Source: Novosphingobium sp. 32-60-15 (GTDB taxonomy: Bacteria; Pseudomonadota; Alphaproteobacteria; Sphingomonadales; Sphingomonadaceae). Taken from it: a stretch of DNA of 64,000 nt. The notes beneath the pieces were generated by a model, which saw nothing but the letters and a program-made list of their open reading frames with translations, made no database searches and had not been told where the DNA came from. A program made the position numbers and the translations under genes. The stretch covers positions 1 to 64,000 of the forward strand of contig NZ_NCEN01000002.1 in NCBI RefSeq assembly GCF_002280675.1. The letters are read 5' to 3'. Shown here in pieces: positions 49,873 through 57,667 of the stretch (positions are counted from its first letter, which is position 1; the number at the start of each line of letters is the position of its first letter).

Positions 49873-50882
49873 TATGGGCCGACTTTCACGATGACTTTGC
49901 CGATGGCTTTGCCGGTCAACATCCGGGCATAAGCAGTGAGGGTGTTTTCAAGCCCTGCGGTCTCATCAAGGTTCACCGTCAGGCGTCCCTCAGCCTCCCA
50001 GCCACGCAGCACAGGCAGAAATTCAGCGCCACGGTGCAGGAAATCGGGGATGAAGAAGCCTTCGATGCGCAAGCGCCGCATCAGCACCTGATCGAACCGC
50101 GCAGGGCCGGGCAGGGGCGCATCGTTATCATAGGCCGCCACCATGCCGCACACTGCCACGCGGCCATAGTGCGCCATGTTGGGCAGGACGGCATCCAGCA
50201 ACGGACCGCCCACATTGTCGAAATAGGCATGGACGCCGCCGTCCACGCTGGCGAGGCGGGCGGCGACATCTTCGGATTTGTAATCAATCGCCATGTCCAC
50301 GCCCAACTGGTCGGTAAGGTAGCGGCACTTGTCAGGCCCGCCTGCAATGCCGATGACTTTCGCGCCAAGGTTGCGCCCGACCTGACAGGCGAGCGATCCG
50401 GTTGCGCCCGCCGCCGCCGATACGACCAGCCATTCGCCGGGCTTGATTGCGGCCACTTCCTTGACGCCCACATAGGCCGTCCACGCATTCATGCCCAGCG
50501 CGCCAAAGTGCTGGCGGATATCTGCCACATCCTCGTCCAGCGCTTCCAGCCCGGACAATGCAGGCACAACCGTTGCGTAATCGGCCCACTGCCCGAAACC
50601 GCGCACCAGCGTGCCGACCGGCCATGCCGCATCACGGCTTTCGCTGATACGGCCAAGGACGAGGCCCACCATTTTGGCCCCAAGCGGCAGGGGTGGCTGA
50701 TAACCATCGGTGCGCGGGCTCATCCACATGCGCGTGCCCGCATCCATCGAAAGCCAGCCCACTTTCACGCGAACTTCCCCGTCCTCCAGCGCGGCCAAAT
50801 CTTCCTTTTGCAGGCTCAGTGCGCTTGCAAAGTCCGATCCTTGGGGATGGCGGTCTAGCTGCCAAAAGCGATTTGCGATCAT
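49872..50882 (-). CDS. Zinc-free MDR NADP-dependent oxidoreductase (PTGR/CurA-like)
   Basis: A 336-residue MDR reductase: WLVVSAAAGATGSLACQVGRNLGAKVIGIAGG, IDYKSEDVAARL, VHAYFDNVGGPLLDAVLPNMAHYGRVAVCGM. No zinc-binding cysteines. It would reduce an enone C=C bond. It is a paralogue of the genes at 44717 and 56080. GAGAGGA precedes the ATG at 50882. It is followed by the ThuA gene and lies divergent from the third receptor, separated by 158 bases that contain the palindrome at 50934-50954. Confidence 0.88.
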   Translation of the reverse strand: MIANRFWQLDRHPQGSDFASALSLQKEDLAALEDGEVRVKVGWLSMDAGTRMWMSPRTDGYQPPLPLGAKMVGLVLGRISESRDAAWPVGTLVRGFGQWADYATVVPALSGLEALDEDVADIRQHFGALGMNAWTAYVGVKEVAAIKPGEWLVVSAAAGATGSLACQVGRNLGAKVIGIAGGPDKCRYLTDQLGVDMAIDYKSEDVAARLASVDGGVHAYFDNVGGPLLDAVLPNMAHYGRVAVCGMVAAYDNDAPLPGPARFDQVLMRRLRIEGFFIPDFLHRGAEFLPVLRGWEAEGRLTVNLDETAGLENTLTAYARMLTGKAIGKVIVKVGP

Positions 50883-50933
50883 CCAGAATTCCTCTCAATC
50901 GCATGGGTTGCCGCCACGACAAGCTTGCCACAC

Positions 50934-50954
50934 CTAGCCAATTGATCAGGCTAG
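50934..50954. promoter_or_regulatory. 21-bp palindrome in divergent promoter
   Basis: CTAGCC (50934-50939) and GGCTAG (50949-50954) are perfect arms around a 9-base spacer, between the MDR-ThuA operon and the third receptor gene. The two CTAG words fit the pattern of CTAG elements found at other operons of the island. Confidence 0.4.
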
Positions 50955-51040
50955 TCGATTAGTGAGGCGTCGTTTGCGATGCGAAAAACTAAAGCCGTGC
51001 GCGATAAACGGTTGTGATAAAATTTACGGGAGGAACAACG

Positions 51041-53494
51041 ATGCGTTCACTTAAAAAGCTTTTGTTGGCAACGTGCGCACTAAGCGCTGCCACACCGGCA
51101 TTTGCCCAAGACGCAGCGCAAGATGGGGCCAGCGCAGGCGGACTTGAAGAAATCATCGTAACCGCACGCAAGCGCGAAGAATCGGTCCAGACGGTGCCGG
51201 TTGCGGTCACCGCCATTTCCGAACGCGTCATCCAGCAGCGCGATATTACCAGCATCGAAAAGATCGCAGGCGCAACGCCGAACCTTTCGGTCGGTCGTGC
51301 TTCAAACGGTTCGGGCGCGCAGCTGACGATGCGCGGCATCGGTTCGTCATCAACCTCGATCGGTATCGAACAGTCGGTCGCTGTGGTTGTCGATGGCGCC
51401 TATTATGGCCAGGGCCGCGTCATTCAGGAAGGCTTCTTCGATCTCAAGCGCGTTGAAGTGCTCAAAGGTCCGCAGGCGCTGTTCTTCGGCAAGAACGCCA
51501 CCGCTGGCGTGATTTCGCTGACCACCAACGATCCGGGCCAGGACCGCGAATTCATCGCGCGTGCCGGTTACGAATTCCGCTCGCAGCAATACCTTGGCGA
51601 ATTTATCGCGTCGGTTCCGCTGTCCGATACCTTTGGCGTGCGCCTTGCCGTGCGCGGTTCGATGATGGACAAGGGCTATTACCGCAACGTATCGGTCAAC
51701 CGCACTTATACCACACTCGACATCCAGAACCTGCTGACCGGCGGTGCGGGCAATCCTGTTGGCCATCTTGCTTTGCCTGCTGCTGCCAATGCGCCGGGCG
51801 AAGATGAACTGCTGGGCCGCATCACCTTGAAGTACACGCCGGACGACAAGCTGACCGTGACGGTCAAGGGCATGTTCGATCACAACGAAGTGAACAACTC
51901 GTCGTGGAATTATGTGGCGTACAATTGCGGCAACGCAAACGGCATCAGCCAGTTGACCGGCTATGCTTGCGGCACGGATTTCGTCACCAATCAAAACAAC
52001 ATGCCGGCTGATATTGCCGCCAACTTCCCGTTCGCAAAGAGCGATGGCGCGCTTTACAACCGCTATCGGTCATGGGCGCTGAACGGCAATATCACTTATG
52101 CCGTCAACGATAACCTGACGATCAGCTCGGTTACCAATTACAACACCAACAACAACCGCTGGGCCTGCGCCTGCGATTTCCAATCAAGCAACAACGGCAC
52201 GTGGGCGACGGAAAATTCCACATGGCGCGCGTTCTCGCAGGAACTGCGTGCGCAGACTGCGTTCGATGGGCCAATCAACCTGATGGTTGGCGGCCTGTAC
52301 CAGAAGACCAAGCGCGAATTTGCACAGTATGTGATGTTCGCAGGCCTGCGCGACGATGCAGCATCGGCGGCAAACCGCTATGTCGCCTCGTCCAAGACCA
52401 GCTTCACCGATGGTGAAACCACCGCTCTGTTCGGTCAGGTAACATGGGAAATCGTTGACCGGCTCGAACTGGCAGGCGGCGTGCGCTACACGCATGAAAC
52501 CAAGGACAGCTATTTCACGCAGCCTTACAACAACATCGGCGTGCAGGGCATCTTCCGTGACAAGGCTGATCCGGATGGCCAGGGCGAAATCACCGCGCAG
52601 CAAACCTTCAACGACTGGTCGCCTGAAGTCACGCTGACGTGGAAGCCGGTTGATGACGTGCTGGTCTATGGTGCGTACAAGACGGCCTATAAGTCGGGCG
52701 GTTTCTCGAACGGCGGTATCAACTCTAAGTTCTCGGCTGATCCGCTGGCCGATCTGACCTTCAACCCTGAAAAGGCGCGCGGGTTTGAATTCGGTATCAA
52801 GTCAACCGTTCTGGACAACCAGTTGCGCCTGAACCTTGGCCTGTTCAGCTATGCCTATGATGATTTGCAGGTCGATTTCTTCAACTCGCCGATCTTCGCC
52901 TTCCAGACGCTGACCGCCGATGCGCGCACCAAGGGCATCGAAGTTGAATTCGAATATGCACCGCGCAGCCTTGATGGTCTGAACGTGCATGGTTCGGTCA
53001 ATTACACTCACGCCCGCTACACCAACTTCCCCTCGGCACCATGCTATGCAGGCCAGACACCTGCACAGGGCTGCACGCTGGTGGCCGGTGCTCCGCGCCA
53101 GAACCTGAATGGCAAGCCATTGTCGGTTGCGCCTGAATGGACCGGCGCTTTCGGCATCGGTTATGATGCGGCAATGGGCAACGGCATGAAGCTGGGTCTC
53201 AATGTCGATACGCGCTATTCCGGCGCTTATCTCGCATCGGGCTTCGGCAATCCGTTCTCTGAACAAAGCAAATATGCCGTGCTTGATGCCGGTATCCGTT
53301 TTGGCGCAGAAGACGATAACTGGCAGATCGCGCTAATCGGCAAGAACCTGACCAACCGCTTCTTCGTAAGCGGTGTGGTTGATGGCCCGTCGACCGGTGG
53401 CGGCACCGGAACGCCAGCAGGCATCCGCGCCGACCAGCTGGGCTTCGGCAACCTGCCACGCACCGTGCAGGTAACGGTGACCAAGCGCTTCTGA
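51041..53494 (+). CDS. TonB-dependent outer-membrane receptor
   Basis: An 817-residue receptor, the largest of the three. It has a signal peptide (MRSLKKLLLATCALSAATPAFAQ), a TonB-box-like EIIVTARKREESVQTVPVAVTAI, a plug segment VEVLKGPQALFFGKNATAGVISLTT, and a barrel ending in NLPRTVQVTVTKRF. GGGAGGA precedes the ATG. It is followed by a strong intrinsic terminator. The conserved plug text is typical of sphingomonad receptors that import aromatic or lipid substrates. It stands alone on the plus strand, divergent from the MDR-ThuA operon and convergent with the SDR-VOC-ferredoxin-NTF2 operon. Confidence 0.92.
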   Translation: MRSLKKLLLATCALSAATPAFAQDAAQDGASAGGLEEIIVTARKREESVQTVPVAVTAISERVIQQRDITSIEKIAGATPNLSVGRASNGSGAQLTMRGIGSSSTSIGIEQSVAVVVDGAYYGQGRVIQEGFFDLKRVEVLKGPQALFFGKNATAGVISLTTNDPGQDREFIARAGYEFRSQQYLGEFIASVPLSDTFGVRLAVRGSMMDKGYYRNVSVNRTYTTLDIQNLLTGGAGNPVGHLALPAAANAPGEDELLGRITLKYTPDDKLTVTVKGMFDHNEVNNSSWNYVAYNCGNANGISQLTGYACGTDFVTNQNNMPADIAANFPFAKSDGALYNRYRSWALNGNITYAVNDNLTISSVTNYNTNNNRWACACDFQSSNNGTWATENSTWRAFSQELRAQTAFDGPINLMVGGLYQKTKREFAQYVMFAGLRDDAASAANRYVASSKTSFTDGETTALFGQVTWEIVDRLELAGGVRYTHETKDSYFTQPYNNIGVQGIFRDKADPDGQGEITAQQTFNDWSPEVTLTWKPVDDVLVYGAYKTAYKSGGFSNGGINSKFSADPLADLTFNPEKARGFEFGIKSTVLDNQLRLNLGLFSYAYDDLQVDFFNSPIFAFQTLTADARTKGIEVEFEYAPRSLDGLNVHGSVNYTHARYTNFPSAPCYAGQTPAQGCTLVAGAPRQNLNGKPLSVAPEWTGAFGIGYDAAMGNGMKLGLNVDTRYSGAYLASGFGNPFSEQSKYAVLDAGIRFGAEDDNWQIALIGKNLTNRFFVSGVVDGPSTGGGTGTPAGIRADQLGFGNLPRTVQVTVTKRF

Positions 53495-53516
53495 TTGCAC
53501 TGGTTCAGACGCAAAG

Positions 53517-53549
53517 AAAAAGGCGGAGCCCGCAAGCTCCGCCTTTTTT
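53517..53549 (+). terminator. Rho-independent terminator
   Basis: GGCGGAGC (53522-53529) pairs with GCTCCGCC (53536-53543) and is framed by AAAAA and TTTTTT. It lies 22 bases after the receptor stop. Confidence 0.9.
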
Positions 53550-53575
53550 GTTTGGCAATGTAAATCCCCAGCCCC

Positions 53576-53666
53576 GTCACCCCGGACTTGATCCGGGGTC
53601 CATTTCTCCCCAAGCACCGGCGGTCTGAATGGAGGGATGGACCCTGAAACAAGTTACAAGGGTGAC
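53576..53666. repeat. Dispersed repeat, family 2, copy B
   Basis: Starts GTCACCCCGGACTTGATCC and ends AAGGGTGAC; it contains GGTCCATTTCTCC and GGAGGGATGGACCC, the inner inverted part shared with copies at 33113 and 55923. A CCCCAG/TAGGGA-type flank continues on both sides. It lies between the receptor terminator and the convergent NTF2-like gene. Confidence 0.7.
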
Positions 53667-53735
53667 GAAATAGGGATGACGTTTGCTGACGGGATAGAAG
53701 CCAAACAACTTCGGGGATGATAAATCCTGTCCGGT

Positions 53736-54164
53736 TCAGCAGCCCTTGGGCGCGTGCTGGCGGTGGATGTTGCGGAAGCTGCGTGATTTGAACAGCCATT
53801 TGCCGTCAATCTTCACGCAAGTATCGTCATACTGCCCGCGATCGCGCATGGTTATGCCGTTCTGGTCATAAACCTCTGCGGTATAGCTGCGCATTACGGC
53901 GGTATCGCCGGTCACTTCGATAGAGCCGGGCCATGCTTCGAACATGATGCCGGGATAGCCCTTCATCGCCTCTATCCACATCGCCTTGATCGCGGCGCGG
54001 CCCCGCGTCGTGCCAAGCTCGGGATAATCGGGAAGCGACCATTCCGCGTCCTCAGCCCAGGTTGCCGCCCAATCATCGGCGTCAATGCGCGTCACCGCAT
54101 CGGCATAAGTTTCAAGCAGTTCGCGAATGGCAAGGCGGTCTTCGGCAGGGCCAGTGAACGGCAT
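53736..54164 (-). CDS. NTF2-like (SnoaL-type) protein
   Basis: A 142-residue NTF2-like protein (MPFTGPAEDRLAIRELLETYADAVTRIDADDWAATWAEDAEWSLPDYPELG, then KAMWIEAMKGYPGIMFEAWPGSIEVTGDTAVMRSYTAEVYD and DGKWLFKSRSFRN). It is a close paralogue of the protein at 16308. It lies downstream of the Rieske ferredoxin gene on the same strand. A ketosteroid-isomerase-like or dehydratase function is possible. GGAGAGAAAC precedes the start. Confidence 0.8.
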   Translation of the reverse strand: MPFTGPAEDRLAIRELLETYADAVTRIDADDWAATWAEDAEWSLPDYPELGTTRGRAAIKAMWIEAMKGYPGIMFEAWPGSIEVTGDTAVMRSYTAEVYDQNGITMRDRGQYDDTCVKIDGKWLFKSRSFRNIHRQHAPKGC

Positions 54165-54239
54165 CGGTTTCTCTCCATCTTATCGTTGGTATTGGCAGAG
54201 AGTAACGCGGCACCGGCCCTTGTGAACCTGTGGGATTGG

Positions 54240-54590
54240 TTAGATCTGGATCGGCAGTTCATCCATGCCGGGTTGCGCGTCGGGCACGCACACTTCGATC
54301 TGGCCACCTTCCACGCGCACGGCGAACGTACGCAAATCCTTGTAAGCGCCGCCCACGCAACGCCCCGTCGCCATTTCAAAGCGCGCGCCGTGCAGCGGAC
54401 ACATGACCGCACCACGGCGGATGCGTCCGGTGGAAACCAGCGCGGCCTGATGCGTGCAGCGGTCATTTACCGCAAACAGGCCGTCATCGGTTTTGGCCAC
54501 CAGCACATGCCAGCCGCCCAGCTTTGCAGCAATCTTGCCTTCTGCCGGAAATTCAGCCTCGGGGATCAGGGAATGCCAGGTCTCGCTCAC
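54240..54590 (-). CDS. Rieske-type [2Fe-2S] ferredoxin
   Basis: A 116-residue small Rieske protein. The two cluster motifs are CTHQAAL and CPLHGARF, with Cys/His pairs as in the ferredoxin components of ring-hydroxylating dioxygenases. It lacks a signal peptide and is soluble. It is the only ferredoxin in the window, so it may serve several of the seven Rieske oxygenases. No ferredoxin reductase gene is present. It starts with GTG behind GAGGA. It stands in a minus-strand operon after SDR and VOC genes and before an NTF2-like gene. The C-terminal VCVPDAQPGMDELPIQI is of typical length. Confidence 0.88.
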   Translation of the reverse strand: MSETWHSLIPEAEFPAEGKIAAKLGGWHVLVAKTDDGLFAVNDRCTHQAALVSTGRIRRGAVMCPLHGARFEMATGRCVGGAYKDLRTFAVRVEGGQIEVCVPDAQPGMDELPIQI

Positions 54591-54599
54591 AAAAAGTCC

Positions 54600-55133
54600 T
54601 CAAGTCATGCGGATGGTATGGATCGGGTCAGTGCCGCGATAGTCCTTTGCGGCTTGCGCGACCATTGCATAGAAATCAACCAGCGCTTTGGTAGGGGCGT
54701 AAAGTTCGGTCATCAGGCCCAGCGTTGCAGTGGTATCGGCAAAGGCAAAGAGGAAGCCGTCGTTCATCTCTGCGCGCAAGGCACAGGCCGCGCCTTGTGC
54801 TTCAAACCGCGCGATTTCGGCGTCAACGTCGTCCACAAAGACAGCCGCGTGATGCATGCCCCACTTGCCCGAACCTTCAGGATAGATGTCGCGGAATGGC
54901 GATGGGCCGGGATTGTTCTGCGCGACAAATTCCACCATCACATCGCCCCACTGGCCATAGGCAGACGTGTGATCGAGCAAGCGTTCGGTGCCGCGATGGA
55001 CCGCGCGTTTAAGCGGAATGTTGTCCGCCACGAAAAATGGCCCCGATCCGAAAGCGGCGTGATGGGCGCGCGCGGCGCTGCGCACATCTTCAACAAAGAA
55101 CGCAACCTGCCGGATGGGGAGCGCGGCCGTCAT
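54600..55133 (-). CDS. VOC (glyoxalase-fold) family protein
   Basis: A 177-residue VOC protein: IRQVAFFVEDVRSAARAHHAAFGSGPFFVADNIPLKRA, VMVEFVAQNNPGPSPFRD, GMHHAAVFVDDVDAEIARFEAQGAA and ATLGLMTELYAPT. It shares the GSGPFF/IGPFY text with the VOC genes at 2395 and 27370. The start overlaps the SDR stop by 4 bases (ATGA). The Rieske ferredoxin gene follows 9 bases after its stop. Position in one operon with an SDR and a ferredoxin suggests that it acts near an oxygenation step. Confidence 0.82.
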   Translation of the reverse strand: MTAALPIRQVAFFVEDVRSAARAHHAAFGSGPFFVADNIPLKRAVHRGTERLLDHTSAYGQWGDVMVEFVAQNNPGPSPFRDIYPEGSGKWGMHHAAVFVDDVDAEIARFEAQGAACALRAEMNDGFLFAFADTTATLGLMTELYAPTKALVDFYAMVAQAAKDYRGTDPIHTIRMT

Positions 55134-55867
55134 ATCGACGCGCCACCATCAATGCGGAATTCGGCACCGGTGGCAAAGGCGCTGGCATCGCTGGCAAGAT
55201 AGACGGCGATGGCTGCGATTTCCTCGGGCCGTCCCAGACGCCCCACGGGGTGAACATCGACAAAGCTGCGGTAAAGCGCATCGGGGTTGTCAGATTGCGC
55301 CAGCACCTTGTCGATGATCGGGGTGTGGATCGCGCCCGGATGGATCGAATTGCAGCGGATGTTGTAGCCTTTTTCGGCAAAGTGCAGCGCACACGATTTG
55401 GTCATCAGCGTGACCGCTGCCTTGGCCGCGTTATAGGCGACCAGATTGGACGCAGCTTTGATGCCCGACAGCGACGACATGTTGATGATCGATCCACCGT
55501 GCGCCTTCATCTTGGGCAGTGCGGCCTGAATGCCCATGAACACGCCCAGCACATCGATATCCAGTTCGTGGCGGAACTGGTCCAGCGTAACCTCTTCAAT
55601 CGACCCCAGCGTGGTTATCCCGGCATTGTTGACCAGCACATCGATCCGGTCACACGTGGCGACGGCGTTGGCCCATGATGCCTCCTGCGTCACGTCCAAG
55701 GTGATGAACCATGTGCCCAGTTCGCTGGCCAATGCTTGCGCGCGTTCGCTGTCGATGTCGGCGATGATGACATCTGCGCCCTCTGCGACATAAGCGCGGG
55801 CTATAGCCTCACCCAGGCCCGATGCGCCGCCAGTAACGAACGCGGTCTTGCCGTCCAGAACTCCCAT
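55130..55867 (-). CDS. Short-chain dehydrogenase/reductase (SDR)
   Basis: A 245-residue classical SDR: VTGGASGLG, NNAGIT, IINMSSLSGIKA, YNAAKAAVTLM and ATGAEFRIDGGASI. It has the IHPGAIHTPI substrate-loop start. The ATG at 55867 follows AAAGGGATAGGG. It heads the minus-strand operon SDR-VOC-ferredoxin-NTF2. The ORF extends upstream but the added residues are lysine-rich and non-family. Oxidation of a ring hydroxyl is the probable task. Confidence 0.88.
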   Translation of the reverse strand: MGVLDGKTAFVTGGASGLGEAIARAYVAEGADVIIADIDSERAQALASELGTWFITLDVTQEASWANAVATCDRIDVLVNNAGITTLGSIEEVTLDQFRHELDIDVLGVFMGIQAALPKMKAHGGSIINMSSLSGIKAASNLVAYNAAKAAVTLMTKSCALHFAEKGYNIRCNSIHPGAIHTPIIDKVLAQSDNPDALYRSFVDVHPVGRLGRPEEIAAIAVYLASDASAFATGAEFRIDGGASI

Positions 55868-55922
55868 TACCCTATCCCTTTTTTTCGGCGTTTTTCCCGC
55901 TTGCATGTGTTACCCCTTTTTC

Positions 55923-56012
55923 GTCACCCTGAACTTGTTTCAGGGTCCATCTCTCCATTCAAAGCGGCGGTGCTAGGGGGAGAAATGGACCCCGGATCAT
56001 GTCCGGGGTGAC
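55923..56012. repeat. Dispersed repeat, family 2, copy C
   Basis: Starts GTCACCCTGAACTTGTTTC and ends GTCCGGGGTGAC; it holds GGTCCATCTCTCC and GGAGAAATGGACCCC-type inner arms. It resembles the copies at 33113 and 53576 and lies between the SDR start and the MDR stop. Outer GGGGATGGGGATTTACG resembles the flank of copy B in reverse. Confidence 0.7.
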
Positions 56013-56079
56013 GGGGATGGGGATTTACGTTGCCGAAAGTATCGTGTTTGCAAACGACATAGAGCCCTTGCTCTACGCC

Positions 56080-57087
56080 TTAAATCAGGACGAGCGTCTT
56101 GCCGGTTGTCCGCCCGCTCATCAGATCGATGAAGGCCTCGGGCAGCTTTTCCAGTCCCTCGCGCACGTTCTCCAGCGGCTTCAGCTTGCCTTCGATGAAC
56201 AGGCGATCCAGCATGGCTTGCGCTTCGCCCAGCACTTCGGGATGATCATACGTGATGAAGCCGCGCATGGTCAGGCGGTTGACCACCAGTTGCCACAAGT
56301 TGCGGTTGCCGTGCGGGTTGTCGGCATCGTTATATTGCGCAATCATGCCGCACACCGCAATCCGGCCATGCAGGCGCATCAGCGGCATGACCGCTTCAAG
56401 CGTTTCTGCGCCGACATTGTCAAAATAGACGTCGATGCCTTCTGGTGCGGCCTTGGCGATAGCGGCGGCAAGGTCAGGCTCGGCCTTGTAATCAATCGCC
56501 ACGTCTGCGCCCAGATCGGCCACGATTTGCGCCTTGGCCGGACCACCGGCAAGGCCGATCACGCGGCATCCGGCGGCCTTGGCCAGTTGCACCACGGTGC
56601 TTCCCGTGGCGCCCGCAGCGGCGCTGACCAGCACGGTTTCACCCGCCTTGGCCTTGCCGATTTCAAACAGGCCGACCCATGCCGTCAGGCCAACCGGGCC
56701 AAGCGCGCCCATATAGTGCTGCAACGGCACGCCGGACACAGGCTCGACCTTTTCGATGCCAAGGGCATCTGCACCAACCACATAGTATTCCGACCATACC
56801 GCAAAGGTGCGCAGAAGCGTGCCAACCGGCCAATCAGGGTTGTTCGATTCGACCACTTCGCCCAGCGACATGCCATTGATCGGTGCGCCCAGTGCAACCG
56901 GCGGCAAATAGCTTGGCCTGTCGTCCAGAAACCCGCGAATGGCCGGATCGCACGAACAAACCCGCATCTTTACAAGGATTTCGCCGGGGCCTGGCACCGG
57001 GCGGGGGGCTGTGGTCAGCGCAAAGTCTGCGGGAACGGGCACGCCGGTGGGGCGGCGGGCGAGGGTGATCTGGCGGGTTGTTTCCAT
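56080..57087 (-). CDS. Zinc-free MDR NADP-dependent oxidoreductase (PTGR/CurA-like)
   Basis: A 335-residue MDR reductase: ILVKMRVCSCDPAIRGFLDDRPSYLPPVALGAPINGMSLGEVVESN, VLVSAAAGATGSTVVQLAKAAGCRVIGLAGG, IDYKAEPDLAAAI, IDVYFDNVGAETLEAVMPLMRLHGRIAVCGM. It is the third such paralogue in the window. The open frame begins far upstream at 57633, but that part is antisense to the NTF2-like gene at 57199; the METTRQITLARRP start at 57087 fits the family. A CTAG-containing element lies about 40 bases upstream. It probably reduces an enone in the pathway. Confidence 0.88.
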   Translation of the reverse strand: METTRQITLARRPTGVPVPADFALTTAPRPVPGPGEILVKMRVCSCDPAIRGFLDDRPSYLPPVALGAPINGMSLGEVVESNNPDWPVGTLLRTFAVWSEYYVVGADALGIEKVEPVSGVPLQHYMGALGPVGLTAWVGLFEIGKAKAGETVLVSAAAGATGSTVVQLAKAAGCRVIGLAGGPAKAQIVADLGADVAIDYKAEPDLAAAIAKAAPEGIDVYFDNVGAETLEAVMPLMRLHGRIAVCGMIAQYNDADNPHGNRNLWQLVVNRLTMRGFITYDHPEVLGEAQAMLDRLFIEGKLKPLENVREGLEKLPEAFIDLMSGRTTGKTLVLI

Positions 57088-57124
57088 GGGGCCGCACCTT
57101 AGCGCCTGCGCGCGCTGCGCCGCG

Positions 57125-57140
57125 CTAGCTATATCGCTAG
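57125..57140. promoter_or_regulatory. CTAGC-N6-GCTAG palindrome in divergent promoter
   Basis: CTAGC (57125-57129) and GCTAG (57136-57140) are perfect inverse 5-bp arms, between the MDR gene and the NTF2-like gene. On the minus strand it reads AAACCTAGCG, like the word at 9239. It is a candidate regulator site. Confidence 0.3.
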
Positions 57141-57198
57141 GTTTCGCGCAAGCCACACATGGTGGATCGTTGCCAAAATTTGGGAAGAGGGTTTTACC

Positions 57199-57606
57199 AT
57201 GAGCATGACCGCAGCAGAAATGATCAAATTCGTCGACGATCTTTACGCGGCGACCGGCGCGGGCGATTTCGACACCGCCGAAACGATGCTGACCGATGAT
57301 TTTTTCATCACCGAAGCTGACGGCCTGCCCATGGCGGGCGTTTATCGTGGCAAGACAGCTTTGCGCGAATTGTACAGCAAAGTGATGGGCATCGTTGATG
57401 TCGTCGGGCTTGACCGCGTCGAAACAACTGCAGGCAAAGACCACGCCGTGACGATTCTGTCGTTCCGTTTTGCCGATCCGTCGCTGCCGCCTGCTGAACT
57501 GTGCGAACTGTTCCGCTTCCGCGATGGCAAGTGCTGCGAAATCAAGCCGTTCTACTTTGACCCCGCCGTTTTCCAAGCAGCGGCGAAGCTGAAAGCATCC
57601 GCCTGA
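57199..57606 (+). CDS. NTF2-like (SnoaL-type) protein
   Basis: A 135-residue NTF2-like protein (MSMTAAEMIKFVDDLYAATGAGDFDTAETMLTDDFFITEADGLPMAGVYRGKTALRELYSKVM, then AVTILSFRFADPSLPPAELCELFRFRDGKCCEIKPFYFDPAVF). It is divergent from the MDR reductase and ends the catabolic island. GGGAAGAGGG precedes the ATG. It could be a small isomerase or binding protein. A G/C hairpin follows (57637-57659). Confidence 0.8.
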   Translation: MSMTAAEMIKFVDDLYAATGAGDFDTAETMLTDDFFITEADGLPMAGVYRGKTALRELYSKVMGIVDVVGLDRVETTAGKDHAVTILSFRFADPSLPPAELCELFRFRDGKCCEIKPFYFDPAVFQAAAKLKASA

Positions 57607-57636
57607 TTTAAGGTGGAAATTGTCGTGACGCATGTT

Positions 57637-57659
57637 CCCCCCTCTCGCTGGCGGGAGGG
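57637..57659. terminator. G/C hairpin between convergent genes
   Basis: A C-run (CCCCCCTC, from 57637) and G-run (GGGAGGGGG) hairpin between the NTF2-like gene and the convergent Rap1a/Tai-like gene. It resembles the hairpins at 11388 and 28454. No T-run follows. Confidence 0.35.
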
Positions 57660-57667
57660 GGCGAGCT

